Source of the DNA: CAIKXD01 sp035439485
GTDB lineage: Bacteria; Bacteroidota; Bacteroidia; UBA4408
NCBI GenBank assembly: GCA_035439485.1
Contig: DAORKI010000012.1
Coordinates: forward strand, 1 to 53,257
Length of the DNA stretch: 53,257 bases
Reading direction: 5' to 3'
A program made the position numbers and the translations under genes. Each line of letters begins with the position of its first letter. The first letter of the stretch is position 1. Positions 26,901 through 35,028 of this stretch are shown piece after piece. The notes under the pieces are model-generated. The model saw nothing but the letters and a program-made list of their open reading frames with translations. It was not told where the DNA came from and made no database searches.

Positions 26901-27602
26901 ATGCTTTATATTGTAGCCACGCCAATAGGTAATTTAAAAGATATTACTTTAAGGGCACTTGAAGTTTTACAACAAGTAGAAGCAGTTATTGCTGAGGACA
27001 CTAGAAAAAGTGGGCAATTACTCAAACACTTTAATATCGAAAAAAAATTTATTTCATACCATCAGCACAATGAACACAGAGTGGTTTCAGACATATGCGA
27101 TAAATTGGCGAGTGGAATTGATTTGGCATTAATTACCGATGCTGGCACACCCGGTATTTCTGACCCTGGTTTTTTGTTGGTGAGAGCCTGTATAAAACAA
27201 GGCATTGAAGTTTGTAGTTTACCTGGTGCAACTGCTTTTGTTCCAGCTTTAGTAAATTCGGGCTTACCATGTGAGAGGTTCAGTTTTGAAGGATTTTTGC
27301 CAGTTAAAAAAGGACGTCAGAGTAGGTTAGAAAGTTTAAAGGATGAAAAAAGAAGTATGGTTTTTTATGAATCACCACATCGTTTAATTAAAACCCTATC
27401 GCAGTTTATAGAGTTTTTTGGTGAGCACCGACAAGCCTCAGTGAGTAGAGAAATTACTAAACTTTACGAAGAAAATAAAAGAGGTACATTATTGGAATTG
27501 TTTCAATATTTCAACACCCAAAATATAAGAGGGGAAATTGTAATAGTAGTGGAAGGGGCTGAAATTACTAAGGAAAAGAAGAACGCTAAAAAAGACGAAT
27601 AG
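26901..27602 (+). CDS. rsmI: 16S rRNA (cytidine(1402)-2'-O)-methyltransferase RsmI
   Basis: Tetrapyrrole-methylase-fold enzyme that 2'-O-methylates C1402 in the decoding centre of 16S rRNA. Signature blocks: YIVATPIGNLKDITLRALEVL at the N-terminus, AEDTRKSGQLLKHF, LITDAGTPGISDPG and SLPGATAFVPALVNSG. 233 residues is near the usual length. It follows the flavoprotein gene by 15 bp and meets the LuxR-type regulator gene tail to tail, with only 2 bp between stop codons. Confidence 0.95.
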   Translation: MLYIVATPIGNLKDITLRALEVLQQVEAVIAEDTRKSGQLLKHFNIEKKFISYHQHNEHRVVSDICDKLASGIDLALITDAGTPGISDPGFLLVRACIKQGIEVCSLPGATAFVPALVNSGLPCERFSFEGFLPVKKGRQSRLESLKDEKRSMVFYESPHRLIKTLSQFIEFFGEHRQASVSREITKLYEENKRGTLLELFQYFNTQNIRGEIVIVVEGAEITKEKKNAKKDE

Positions 27603-27604
27603 TT

Positions 27605-28252
27605 TTAGTCAATTAGTTTTTCTTTGTTCGCCTTGTTAATGAGTGCAGCCGTATTTTCAACTTCCAATTTTTCCATTAAATTATTTTTGTGCCATTCTAT
27701 GGTACGTTCAGAAATATGAAGATTTTGGGCTATTTGTTTTACTTTTAAACCATTAGCAATGTAATTTAGTATTTCCTTTTCGCGCAGGGTGAGATGATAA
27801 TTTTTGAAGCTTGAACGTTTGCTTTTAATATCGCCAAACACCGTGTTTGAGAGTTCCTTACTGAAATAATTACGACCTTCCATTACTGTTTTAATGGCTT
27901 CATTAATAACACTTATACCCGATGTTTTGACTACATATCCCTTCACCCCTGCCGAAAACATACCCGTGATATGATCCTTATCATCGAATTGAGAGAAAGC
28001 AATAATTTTAATTTGAGGTTTCATTTCTAAAATTCGGACCGAAGTTTCAAGTCCATCCATTTCATCCATAAAAATGTCCATGAAAATAATTTCTGGTTCA
28101 AAATCTTTAATAATCTCTATTGCTTCTATTCCGCTTGCAGCTTGCTTTACAAGCCCAACTGTTGGATTAGTACCTAAGGCTCTTTCGAGGCCATCGCGCA
28201 AAATGGTGTGATCATCAACAATTAAAATTTTAATTTTTTTTAGATTCTCCAT
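27605..28252 (-). CDS. LuxR/NarL-family response regulator
   Basis: A 215-residue regulator: receiver domain with D13-D14 and phosphoacceptor D59 (FMDIFMDEMDG), and a C-terminal LuxR-type helix-turn-helix (LTLREKEILNYIANGLKVKQIAQNLHISERTIEWHKNNLMEKL). Partner of the HisKA_3 kinase encoded 31 bp upstream. Its targets are unknown; the CCCGTA palindromes 2 kb upstream are a possible site. Confidence 0.93.
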   Translation of the reverse strand: MENLKKIKILIVDDHTILRDGLERALGTNPTVGLVKQAASGIEAIEIIKDFEPEIIFMDIFMDEMDGLETSVRILEMKPQIKIIAFSQFDDKDHITGMFSAGVKGYVVKTSGISVINEAIKTVMEGRNYFSKELSNTVFGDIKSKRSSFKNYHLTLREKEILNYIANGLKVKQIAQNLHISERTIEWHKNNLMEKLEVENTAALINKANKEKLID

Positions 28253-28283
28253 TTTACTGACGATTATGGTTATAAATAATAAA

Positions 28284-29045
28284 TTACAATAAGTGCTTAT
28301 GCAAAAATGTAAATGTCCAAGAAGTTCCCTCCCCTATTTTTGAATTACAAAGGCATTTTCCTTGCATAGCATCAGTGCGTGCTTGAAGACTTTTTAATCC
28401 AAAACCAGCATTGGATTTTTCATCCATATTAAATCCAATTCCATCATCCATAAATTCCAATATCAATTGATTATCGGTAAAGGTGATAAAGAATTTAACC
28501 ACTTTAGCTTTAGCGTATTTAAGTGTATTATTAATTAATTCTTGAATAATTCGATGCAAATTAGTTTGATTAATTTCACTATAAACCTGTACTTTCCCTG
28601 ATACTTCTATCATTAATTTTAGTTTTGCATTTTCAAATACTTCTTGAAATCTTTCAAGTTCATTTAACCAATTTACACTTTTTAAATTTCCAGGCGCCAA
28701 CTGTGTTACATTATGTTTAAGATGTTTACGAGCTAATTCAATATTATCATTTAAATGAATAAATGAATTTCTCATTTTATCAATTTCATGGATATCATTC
28801 AAAGTAGAAATTTCGAGTTGAATAATGGTGAAAATATTTCCAAAATTATCGTGCAAATCACGCGCAATCCTTAGTCTTTCTTTTTCTTGTGTTTCAATCA
28901 TCGTATTCACTAAATCTTTTTGTTTTTTCACCATGGCATTGTAATAAGTAATTAATGCCCAAACCAAAAAGAATATGAGTAGTGAAGCGCCTAAGCATGC
29001 ACCAATAGCTACAATGAGAATTTTTTCTGACGATAACTCAACCAT
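28284..29045 (-). CDS. NarX/DesK-type sensor histidine kinase
   Basis: A 253-residue kinase with one N-terminal transmembrane helix (about residues 10-33), a short coiled linker, the HisKA_3 domain with phosphorylated H65 in RIARDLHDNFGNIFT, and a HATPase_c domain (ELINNTLKYAKAK, MDDGIGFNM, GFGLKSLQARTDAMQGK). It has no sensory domain of its own. The multi-pass membrane protein whose gene overlaps its start by 37 bp may supply sensing. Confidence 0.92.
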   Translation of the reverse strand: MVELSSEKILIVAIGACLGASLLIFFLVWALITYYNAMVKKQKDLVNTMIETQEKERLRIARDLHDNFGNIFTIIQLEISTLNDIHEIDKMRNSFIHLNDNIELARKHLKHNVTQLAPGNLKSVNWLNELERFQEVFENAKLKLMIEVSGKVQVYSEINQTNLHRIIQELINNTLKYAKAKVVKFFITFTDNQLILEFMDDGIGFNMDEKSNAGFGLKSLQARTDAMQGKCLCNSKIGEGTSWTFTFLHKHLL

Positions 29046-29653
29046 ATGGCGTAAGTAAAAGATAAATTGGTAAAAATGTTAACTATTGAGTGGGCTTTCC
29101 AAATTTGACCAGAAAGGTGCTCATAATTTGTTTCAGTAATTAAATGATATGCGCTATAAGCAAATAAACTAACTCCATAGTAAAATAAAATAGAGAATGA
29201 CATAATGAATATTGGATTTAAAAGCAAATAGATGTTTGTATTTTTACTTTCCTGTATTATCATTATGCCCGATAATAAAATTAATAAAATACAACTATAA
29301 ATTCTATATTCTGTATCTAAGGTTTGAATAGCCTCTCGCTGAAAAAGTTTGAAAAAAAAAGAACTCAAAAAAGCAATTATTGAAATTGCAATAAATACCC
29401 TAACTAAATTCCATTTAAAGTTATTTAAAACAATTAATGGAATTAGGGTAGTTTCTAATAACAAACAAATGCTATAAACTATTTTATTGCTTTGGTGGTG
29501 ATAAAATTGATAGTTTCCTATACATTCTAAGACACAAATGATAAACATAAATATCGCAAACCTTTTGAATAAAGCATCAGCTTTAGCAAAAGTGATCAAG
29601 CCTCCCAAAGTTGGAAAAAATGTAGAAAGAAATGAAGCTAGACCAAGCGTCAT
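29009..29653 (-). CDS. Multi-pass membrane protein, possible sensor partner of the kinase
   Basis: A 214-residue protein with about seven hydrophobic segments (near residues 8-24, 30-47, 60-76, 86-103, 120-137, 147-170 and 188-206). No named domain recognised. Its 3' end overlaps the kinase gene by 37 bp, which implies coupled translation. With the single-helix kinase it could form a split sensor, which is inference from gene order. Confidence 0.7.
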   Translation of the reverse strand: MTLGLASFLSTFFPTLGGLITFAKADALFKRFAIFMFIICVLECIGNYQFYHHQSNKIVYSICLLLETTLIPLIVLNNFKWNLVRVFIAISIIAFLSSFFFKLFQREAIQTLDTEYRIYSCILLILLSGIMIIQESKNTNIYLLLNPIFIMSFSILFYYGVSLFAYSAYHLITETNYEHLSGQIWKAHSIVNIFTNLSFTYAIWLSYRQKKFSL

Positions 29654-29654
29654 A

Positions 29655-29972
29655 TTAAGTATTAGTGTTTAATGGGTTGGTAGTTGAACATGCTGTTGGG
29701 CAAGGTTGTGAATTGTCAATTAAAATACCTTCATACAAATCATCTCCATTTTCATCTACAGCGACAAAAACCAATTGCTGCATACCTTCTTCATCGAGCC
29801 CATTATAGACCCTAAATCCAGCACAATTATTTTGCGCCAGTAAATCTTGCATTTGTCTTTTATTATATGCATTCGCGATAACAGCCCTTGGGTTGGCCTT
29901 ACGGAAATTTGCAGTTAATTTTGAAGCATCTTCTAAGCTGATTAATTGGTTGGCATTAGGATTAAATGGCAT
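29655..29972 (-). CDS. Conserved small Bacteroidota protein with C-terminal CPxxC tail
   Basis: A 105-residue soluble protein starting MPFNPNANQLISLEDASKLTANFR. It has a mixed alpha/beta body (CAGFRVYNGLDEEGMQQLVFVAVDENGDDLYEGILIDN) and ends QPCPTACSTTNPLNTNT. I recall a family of similar proteins in Bacteroidota with the same CP..C...NPL tail, of unknown function. The frame runs to 30050, but ATG 29972 gives the typical N-terminus. It stops 1 bp before the membrane protein gene and is first in the four-gene run. Not a known toxin or sensor domain that I can name. Confidence 0.65.
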   Translation of the reverse strand: MPFNPNANQLISLEDASKLTANFRKANPRAVIANAYNKRQMQDLLAQNNCAGFRVYNGLDEEGMQQLVFVAVDENGDDLYEGILIDNSQPCPTACSTTNPLNTNT

Positions 29973-30157
29973 AAAATGGCGTTTTAAAAAATGAATAAAT
30001 TTAAGTTGTTTTGCATTTGCTAAGATAACCAAATGAATCCTTAAAAACAAGGTAAATAAAGTACATTACTTCAATTTAAATAAATTATATTTTGACGTTA
30101 AATCAACTATATCAAAGCTTTTAGCGGGTTAACAATATTTCAAGAGCCATTAAAAAA

Positions 30158-30173
30158 CCCGTAAAAATACGGG
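30158..30173. repeat. CCCGTA-aaaa-TACGGG palindrome, copy 1
   Basis: Perfect 6-bp arms around AAAA, preceded by AAAAAA and followed by GGGT. It lies 185 bp upstream of the minus-strand gene starting at 29972. Identical to copy 2 at 30474-30489. The half-site spacing would suit a dimeric regulator, or the RNA could fold. Confidence 0.6.
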
Positions 30174-30451
30174 GGTAAAAAACACGACAAATATGGCTTA
30201 AGCTTAGACAAAAAAGCATTAAAAATTATTGATTATAAATTCCAAACCTCATTTTAGTGAAACAAAAGTTGAAATTGAGTAATGCTATGAGAAATTTAAA
30301 ATTCCTAATAAAAAAATATACATTAAAAACTTCATTCAAGCATAAAACTTCCTAGAAATATTACCTTTTACAAATTGGTTCTAAATTTCATATAATACAA
30401 TCCTTTCGACACAAATTCAATAAAAAATTATCATTTTATTAAAAAAAATAC

Positions 30452-30489
30452 CCCGTAAAAAACCCGTAAAAAACCCGTAAAAATACGGG
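30452..30489. repeat. Tandem CCCGTAAAAAA units ending in the same palindrome, copy 2
   Basis: Two 11-bp units CCCGTAAAAAA run directly into CCCGTA-aaaa-TACGGG (30474-30489), so the left half-site is present three times at 11-bp spacing, close to one helical turn. It lies about 200 bp upstream of the plus-strand gene at 30693, mirroring the distance of copy 1 from its gene. Confidence 0.6.
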
Positions 30490-30692
30490 GGTGTTTTGGT
30501 TATATTATTTTCAAGATTTGTGATAGCAAAAACTTGTACCAAAAATAAAAAAGGCATGAATTGCCAAATTCCAAATCAAAATAACCGAATTCTAATTCAA
30601 AATAACCATTTGCTCATTTTGTATTTAAGGACAGAACATCATGTATCAAATTTGTGCCATCAAACAATGGAAAAATTAATAAACTATTAATC

Positions 30693-31055
30693 ATGTTTTC
30701 AGCATTCAGCCCTAAGAATAAAAAAGACTCCTATTTGAACAAGGCCATGCATCATTTAACATTTGATGCTGAACTAAACTTAAAATCAGAGCCCAATGAA
30801 CTCATCATTTTTGGTTCCATCATTACCCAACACTTTGATGACAATATTATTATTGAACCCACCAAAGAAAAAAGTTTAATTGACACCGTGCTTTTACTGC
30901 AACTAAAAGTGATTGAAGGAGTGGAAGAAAAAAAAATAAATGTAAAACCTTTTGTATTTAAACTCAACAATCAAAGCACAAAACATTATACCAATGTTAC
31001 CATACTTTACGGTAATGGAGAATCAAAAACACAGATTGTAAAAATTGTAGGCTAA
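30693..31055 (+). CDS. Small cytosolic protein of unknown function
   Basis: A 120-residue protein with no signal or membrane segment. It has a polar N-terminus and then alternating strand-like segments (ELIIFGSIITQHFDDNIIIEP, TVLLLQLKVIEGVEEKKINVKPFVFKLN, HYTNVTILYGNG). An immunoglobulin-like or small beta-sandwich fold is plausible. No family recognised. ATG at 30693 is preferred over GTG 30654. First of four same-strand genes of unknown function. Confidence 0.55.
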   Translation: MFSAFSPKNKKDSYLNKAMHHLTFDAELNLKSEPNELIIFGSIITQHFDDNIIIEPTKEKSLIDTVLLLQLKVIEGVEEKKINVKPFVFKLNNQSTKHYTNVTILYGNGESKTQIVKIVG

Positions 31056-31075
31056 AAAGAATTTTAAAATAAAAC

Positions 31076-31094
31076 AGCGCGTCCCGAAAAGCTG
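31076..31094 (+). repeat. 19-bp upstream motif, copy 1
   Basis: AGCGCGTCCCGAAAAGCTG, ending 32 bp before the ATG of the secreted protein gene. 18 of 19 bases are identical to 32151-32169. See findings. Confidence 0.6.
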
Positions 31095-31126
31095 AAGAAA
31101 AGAAGTAGGGGGAAAAATAAATAACA

Positions 31127-32098
31127 ATGAAAAAAAGAGTCTATTTGATTATCTATGTTTTAATTGCAAGTTATGGTATTACTTTAAGTGATAATGGAAC
31201 AATCACTATTAATGCAACATACACAAACCACATTTTGCAACTTAATTCTTCAACCCAATCTTTGAGTAAGTGTAAAAAGCAAAATATCACTGTAAATTTA
31301 TTAAGTGATACAGCCATTATTAATATGGATTTCAAAATTACTTTTATAACAAAAAAAAATGAAATACCAGACATACTAAAAGCCTTTATACCAATGCCAA
31401 ATGGAACATTAGGACTACTTAATAAAAGTAAACAACATGTATATTCAAAAATGGTTTCCGATATCGAAATAAAAGGTGATTTTACTGAAATAGAAGTAAT
31501 TGTTAAGATTAATGCAACACAAGAAGTAAAAAAAAACATAGAATTAGGAAATCGAAATTATGTAAAACCTTTTAATTTCACTTCTGGTTTGTTTTATAAT
31601 AACCTTGTAAATCCAGAGTTTTCTGTAAGTGCAGACGGTACCAATATCATAAATGAAGGAAGAAAAAAACATGACATTGCCTTTGGAGCTTTAATAAATA
31701 CTAATTATGTGATTTGTCCATCATTTAAAATGGGCATATCAACTGGAGTTGCACTATCATTATTTGAGGCGAAACAGAGATTTATGTTTGGTGGCAATAT
31801 TACATTTGGTAAAAAGAATGAATTCTGTTTTAGTGCTGGTTTAGCTTTTGCAAAACTTACAAGACTTTCTAACACTATATCTACTGATGGTGAGACTATC
31901 GATCCAGCAAAGACATCTAAAAATGCACCAATAACAGAAACAGTAATTGTAACCAATAATTTAAATCAAAACACCATTAGTTCAAACAATACAACTACTA
32001 AAACATCAGAGCCATATATTTATAAAACAGTACCTAAATATGATGAATGGAAAAGAGGATTTTATGTAAGCCTAACATATAGCTTAATTAAAAAATAA
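31127..32098 (+). CDS. Secreted, probably outer-membrane protein of unknown function
   Basis: A 323-residue protein. Signal peptide at residues 1-20 (MKKRVYLIIYVLIASYGITLS). Residues about 25-150 are a strand-rich domain containing ITVNLLSDTAIINMDFKITF. From about 160 on, barrel-like strands alternate (DIAFGALINTNYVICPSFKMGISTGVALSLF, FMFGGNITFGKKNEFCFSAGLAFAKL), then a Thr/Asn-rich loop, and the protein ends GFYVSLTYSLIKK, a typical barrel-terminal strand. No named family. Second gene of the unknown island, preceded by the 19-bp motif. Confidence 0.65.
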   Translation: MKKRVYLIIYVLIASYGITLSDNGTITINATYTNHILQLNSSTQSLSKCKKQNITVNLLSDTAIINMDFKITFITKKNEIPDILKAFIPMPNGTLGLLNKSKQHVYSKMVSDIEIKGDFTEIEVIVKINATQEVKKNIELGNRNYVKPFNFTSGLFYNNLVNPEFSVSADGTNIINEGRKKHDIAFGALINTNYVICPSFKMGISTGVALSLFEAKQRFMFGGNITFGKKNEFCFSAGLAFAKLTRLSNTISTDGETIDPAKTSKNAPITETVIVTNNLNQNTISSNNTTTKTSEPYIYKTVPKYDEWKRGFYVSLTYSLIKK

Positions 32099-32150
32099 AA
32101 ATAATTGTTTTCATCATATTAACTTTCTAATATAAAGTTAATTCATCAAA

Positions 32151-32169
32151 AGCGCGTCCCTAAAAGCTG
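32151..32169 (+). repeat. 19-bp upstream motif, copy 2
   Basis: AGCGCGTCCCTAAAAGCTG, one base different from copy 1 at 31076-31094. It lies 154 bp before the ATG at 32324, in the gap between the second and third genes of the island. Confidence 0.6.
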
Positions 32170-32323
32170 TTTATTAAAAATTATTGAATATGTATTAATT
32201 AAAGGGCAAAGCAAGTTGACATTTCTAAATTTTAACTTACTACAAACACAAATTGTAACCAAGGACAGTAAAAACCAATCATATATTTTCAATTCAATTT
32301 ATTATCAATTAAAACCAAAAATC

Positions 32324-34042
32324 ATGACAACAAATTATCCAAACATCTGGAACAGCATCCTAAACAAAGTAGGCACTCAAAATGTGGACATAATTGCATC
32401 AATCAATGAAGCTGGACTTAACAGTTATCTTCAGCAACACCACAAGAATGACAACCGAGTGTATCACAAGGAAATCAAAAAGATTTTCAATACCCAGAAT
32501 GACATGAGAGAATTTAAAGTAAATCTTGACATTAGCTCTCCACTCCAAATTCAATTTCCACCTTACCAAGACCCTACTATCTCAAATGAATTTAGGAACA
32601 AGGACAGATGGTATGGTTTGGAATCAGAACATGATGGACCAGAACTTGATGCGTTGAAGGATGAAGAAAATAAAATTCAGGTTTATTGCAACACTATTGA
32701 AATTAAGCTAACATGGCCAAAACTTCACCCGAAACCAGGTGAAACACCTACCTGGGAATTTACCTTAAAATCACTGAAAGTTTATTCAGAAGCATTTGCA
32801 ATTCTCAACAATGACCAAGACGGATATTATGTTACGCTTATTCCTACCGCAGTAAGATTTGATGTTTCAAATCCTTCGGAGCTTACAAAGAGTTTGTTAG
32901 CACAAGCAAAAAAACTTCCCCTTACAGAAGCAAAGCTCTTAGATGAGTGTCAAGAAAAATTTACAGATTTGTTTGTTATTGCATTGAATGTATTAGCAAC
33001 GGAACAAGCACCAAAACTTGTAAGAAATATTAGAATTCCAATACCTGTTATCAAGGACAGACCAATTCTCCCTTCCGTATTCAATATATCACAAAATTGT
33101 ATGACAGTTGGGGCGGGCATAGATAAAACAAAAGCTGAAAAAACCTTACAAGCTTCATTTGAAAAATATATGACACAATTAAGAGCAAAAATGGATGAGG
33201 ATATTGATAAAGGTGGTGGCATAATGAAAATAATTTCAAAAAATGAAAAACCACCAAAGGACTTTGAAGAACTTGAGCTCAAAACAAATGCTGAAATTAA
33301 AAAGGCATTTGCAAGAACCAACAAATTCATCCTTGACCTCCAAGCAAAAATTAAAGGTTTTCAGAAAGAAGAAAAAAAGAAAGTAGCGAAATCAAGATCA
33401 GTTATTGCTGATGCCTATTCTCTAGCCATCAATGAATATTTCTTTGATAATATTTTTCATTCTGTTATTCCTTCCCCTAAACACGAATGTACTGGTTGGC
33501 TTGATTTGGCAGCAGTTCGTGGCAAAGCTTGTTATTGGGTAAAGTTTTTTGATCCGAATGCAACGATTAATCCAAATGCTTCTTTTACTGGTGCTGTTAA
33601 CATTGATGTCGGAGGTTCAATTGAAGCTTGTGTTCGTAAATTTTGGGATTGTTCATGGGGGTGGTCTTGTGGAAGTTTAGCATTATCAGTAAAAGGCAGA
33701 CCAAATATTTCCATTAAACTTCTTACATCTAGTGGAGTAAGAGTAGCAGCACAAATGGGCGGAAGTTTATACTTAGACACAAATCTTCCTTTTCCATTCG
33801 ACAAAATTATTAATGCTGTAACTTCAATTATTGGTGACTTTGTTATTGCAATGATAAATATTGTTTTAGGACTTTTATCATTTGTGGTTTTCTACCCAGA
33901 GCTTACAGTTCCAAAACAAAGGACGAAAATATTCTTGAGAGATTTTAATTCCTTTAATTATAATAGACCTGTTATTCCTGGAAATGACGATAGTAAAAAT
34001 AAATTCCTTGGGTTTAAAGGTGGGCTTGATGCAGGACTTTAA
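32324..34042 (+). CDS. Unknown 572-residue protein, possible TULIP/P47-like fold
   Basis: ATG 32324 gives 572 residues (the frame extends to 32216 without support). There is no signal peptide. The N-terminus, NIWNSILNK ... DIIASINEAGLNSYLQ, resembles the opening of P47/OrfX-type TULIP proteins (W-D-I-x-x-A-I-N-x-x-x-L-N-x-x-L). It is followed by long amphipathic strands. Residues about 330-400 are a Lys/Glu-rich helical stretch, about 415-480 form a Cys/Trp-containing domain (HECTGWLDLAAVRGKACYW, RKFWDCSWGWSCGSLALSV), and 500-530 are strongly hydrophobic. The TULIP link is tentative; these proteins bind lipids, and some accompany clostridial toxins. Confidence 0.6.
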   Translation: MTTNYPNIWNSILNKVGTQNVDIIASINEAGLNSYLQQHHKNDNRVYHKEIKKIFNTQNDMREFKVNLDISSPLQIQFPPYQDPTISNEFRNKDRWYGLESEHDGPELDALKDEENKIQVYCNTIEIKLTWPKLHPKPGETPTWEFTLKSLKVYSEAFAILNNDQDGYYVTLIPTAVRFDVSNPSELTKSLLAQAKKLPLTEAKLLDECQEKFTDLFVIALNVLATEQAPKLVRNIRIPIPVIKDRPILPSVFNISQNCMTVGAGIDKTKAEKTLQASFEKYMTQLRAKMDEDIDKGGGIMKIISKNEKPPKDFEELELKTNAEIKKAFARTNKFILDLQAKIKGFQKEEKKKVAKSRSVIADAYSLAINEYFFDNIFHSVIPSPKHECTGWLDLAAVRGKACYWVKFFDPNATINPNASFTGAVNIDVGGSIEACVRKFWDCSWGWSCGSLALSVKGRPNISIKLLTSSGVRVAAQMGGSLYLDTNLPFPFDKIINAVTSIIGDFVIAMINIVLGLLSFVVFYPELTVPKQRTKIFLRDFNSFNYNRPVIPGNDDSKNKFLGFKGGLDAGL

Positions 34043-34066
34043 ATAACAATTAAAATATATATCATC

Positions 34067-34573
34067 ATGGCTACATATAGACCTGCGGTAAAAGACGATG
34101 ACGGCTACATTCAAAAAATAATCAAATACATTCCTGCTGAAATTGTAACTGGTTATACAGCACTTGTTGGTTATTTAGCAGTTGGTGCAAACACTGAAGT
34201 TCCACCTCACTATAAAACATATTATGTAATTTTACTTTCATTACTTACGGTAATCACTCCAGTTTGGACTTATTTTGCAGTTCTCGATGTTGATGCAACA
34301 GACCCAGTTAATCAAAGAAAAAGAGCCTACTTTCATGCATTTATAGCAACAATAGCATTTTTAATATGGATATATACCGTAGGTAATTTTATTCTTAAAG
34401 CTGTCTTGTGTAACTGCTCACATACTGGTTGTCCTGACTGTATTTATTATAGCCCAGTTCTTGGTTCAATAATACTTGTTCTTTTCACAATTATTACACC
34501 ATTGATTGAGAGAATAATTCTTGGAACTAAATTGTCAACAAATAATGAAAGACAAAGGGATATGCAAGCATAG
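34067..34573 (+). CDS. Four-helix membrane protein with YIPAEIV motif
   Basis: A 168-residue protein with an N-terminal amphipathic segment containing KYIPAEIVTGYTALVGYLAV, then transmembrane helices near residues 55-75, 88-112 and 128-150, and a polar tail. A Cys-rich loop (CNCSHTGCPDC) lies between helices three and four. I have seen the PAEIV-plus-helix start in other hypothetical membrane proteins but know no function. It follows the TULIP-like candidate by 24 bp and is very probably cotranscribed with it. Confidence 0.65.
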   Translation: MATYRPAVKDDDGYIQKIIKYIPAEIVTGYTALVGYLAVGANTEVPPHYKTYYVILLSLLTVITPVWTYFAVLDVDATDPVNQRKRAYFHAFIATIAFLIWIYTVGNFILKAVLCNCSHTGCPDCIYYSPVLGSIILVLFTIITPLIERIILGTKLSTNNERQRDMQA

Positions 34574-35028
34574 TCGGAAATAGGTGTAAACATGTTAAAG
34601 CAGTTGTTTTGAATTTTTATGCGCTACAGATACTAGTCCAGTATTAGAAAAAACACAAGTAATATTATTTGCTGGAATGGGTTAAAATATGTATTCATAT
34701 CAGACGAGATAGGAATATTGTTTTAAACAAAACTAAATTATTAAAAACTAAAAACAATGCTTCCCAAAAATAGTGCAAGAAGCAGTAGAAAAAAAATCAT
34801 CAAAAAAATTATTCAATTATGAAAATTGAAGTTCTAGAGTGTTATTTTGGAAGATATAAAATATGACTTCGTATATTTCAATATGTAAAAACGGTTCAAC
34901 AATTGAAGTGAAAAGCATTGCAAGCAGATTAAAAAAATAATTGGTTCTAATGGAAATTTTTGGAACATAATCATTCATTTTCTTTATTACATTTGATACT
35001 ATAAAAGGAAATTTCTAACACATTAAAT
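34574..35028. other. Intergenic region without visible gene
   Basis: About 455 bp after the unknown island. Only short frames occur (for example a 22-codon Lys/Ser-rich one near 34757), none convincing. A TACATTTG box (34988-34995) lies near the right end, upstream of the DinB-like gene. Confidence 0.5.
34988..34995 (+). promoter_or_regulatory. -7 promoter box for the DinB-like gene
   Basis: TACATTTG matches TAnnTTTG, 33 bp before ATG 35029. A TTTG at 34959 is 25 bp upstream, longer than the usual 17-21 bp spacer. Confidence 0.4.

Larger units (their letters stand above)
29973..30692. other. Long divergent intergenic region with two identical hairpins
   Basis: About 720 bp between divergent genes. 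It contains two copies of CCCGTA-aaaa-TACGGG and a short tandem repeat, listed separately. The 300 bp between the hairpins has no open frame in any reading that I followed. The plus-strand open frame at 30496-30690 has no recognisable features. Confidence 0.6.

Noticed and set aside
30452..30489. CRISPR-like tandem repeat
   Set aside because: The units are only 11 bp with no spacers and no cas genes nearby; it is better read as repeated half-sites.
30496..30690. Plus-strand 64-residue open frame before the unknown island
   Set aside because: It begins within the palindrome region, is Asn/Lys/Gln-rich as expected of random AT-rich sequence, and ends just before a better ATG.
31171..31539. Minus-strand open frame opposite the secreted island protein
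   Set aside because: The plus-strand frame has a signal peptide and barrel strands; the opposite frame is its shadow.
34574..35028. Remnant gene after the unknown island
   Set aside because: Short frames only, none with recognisable composition or a consistent frame across stops.
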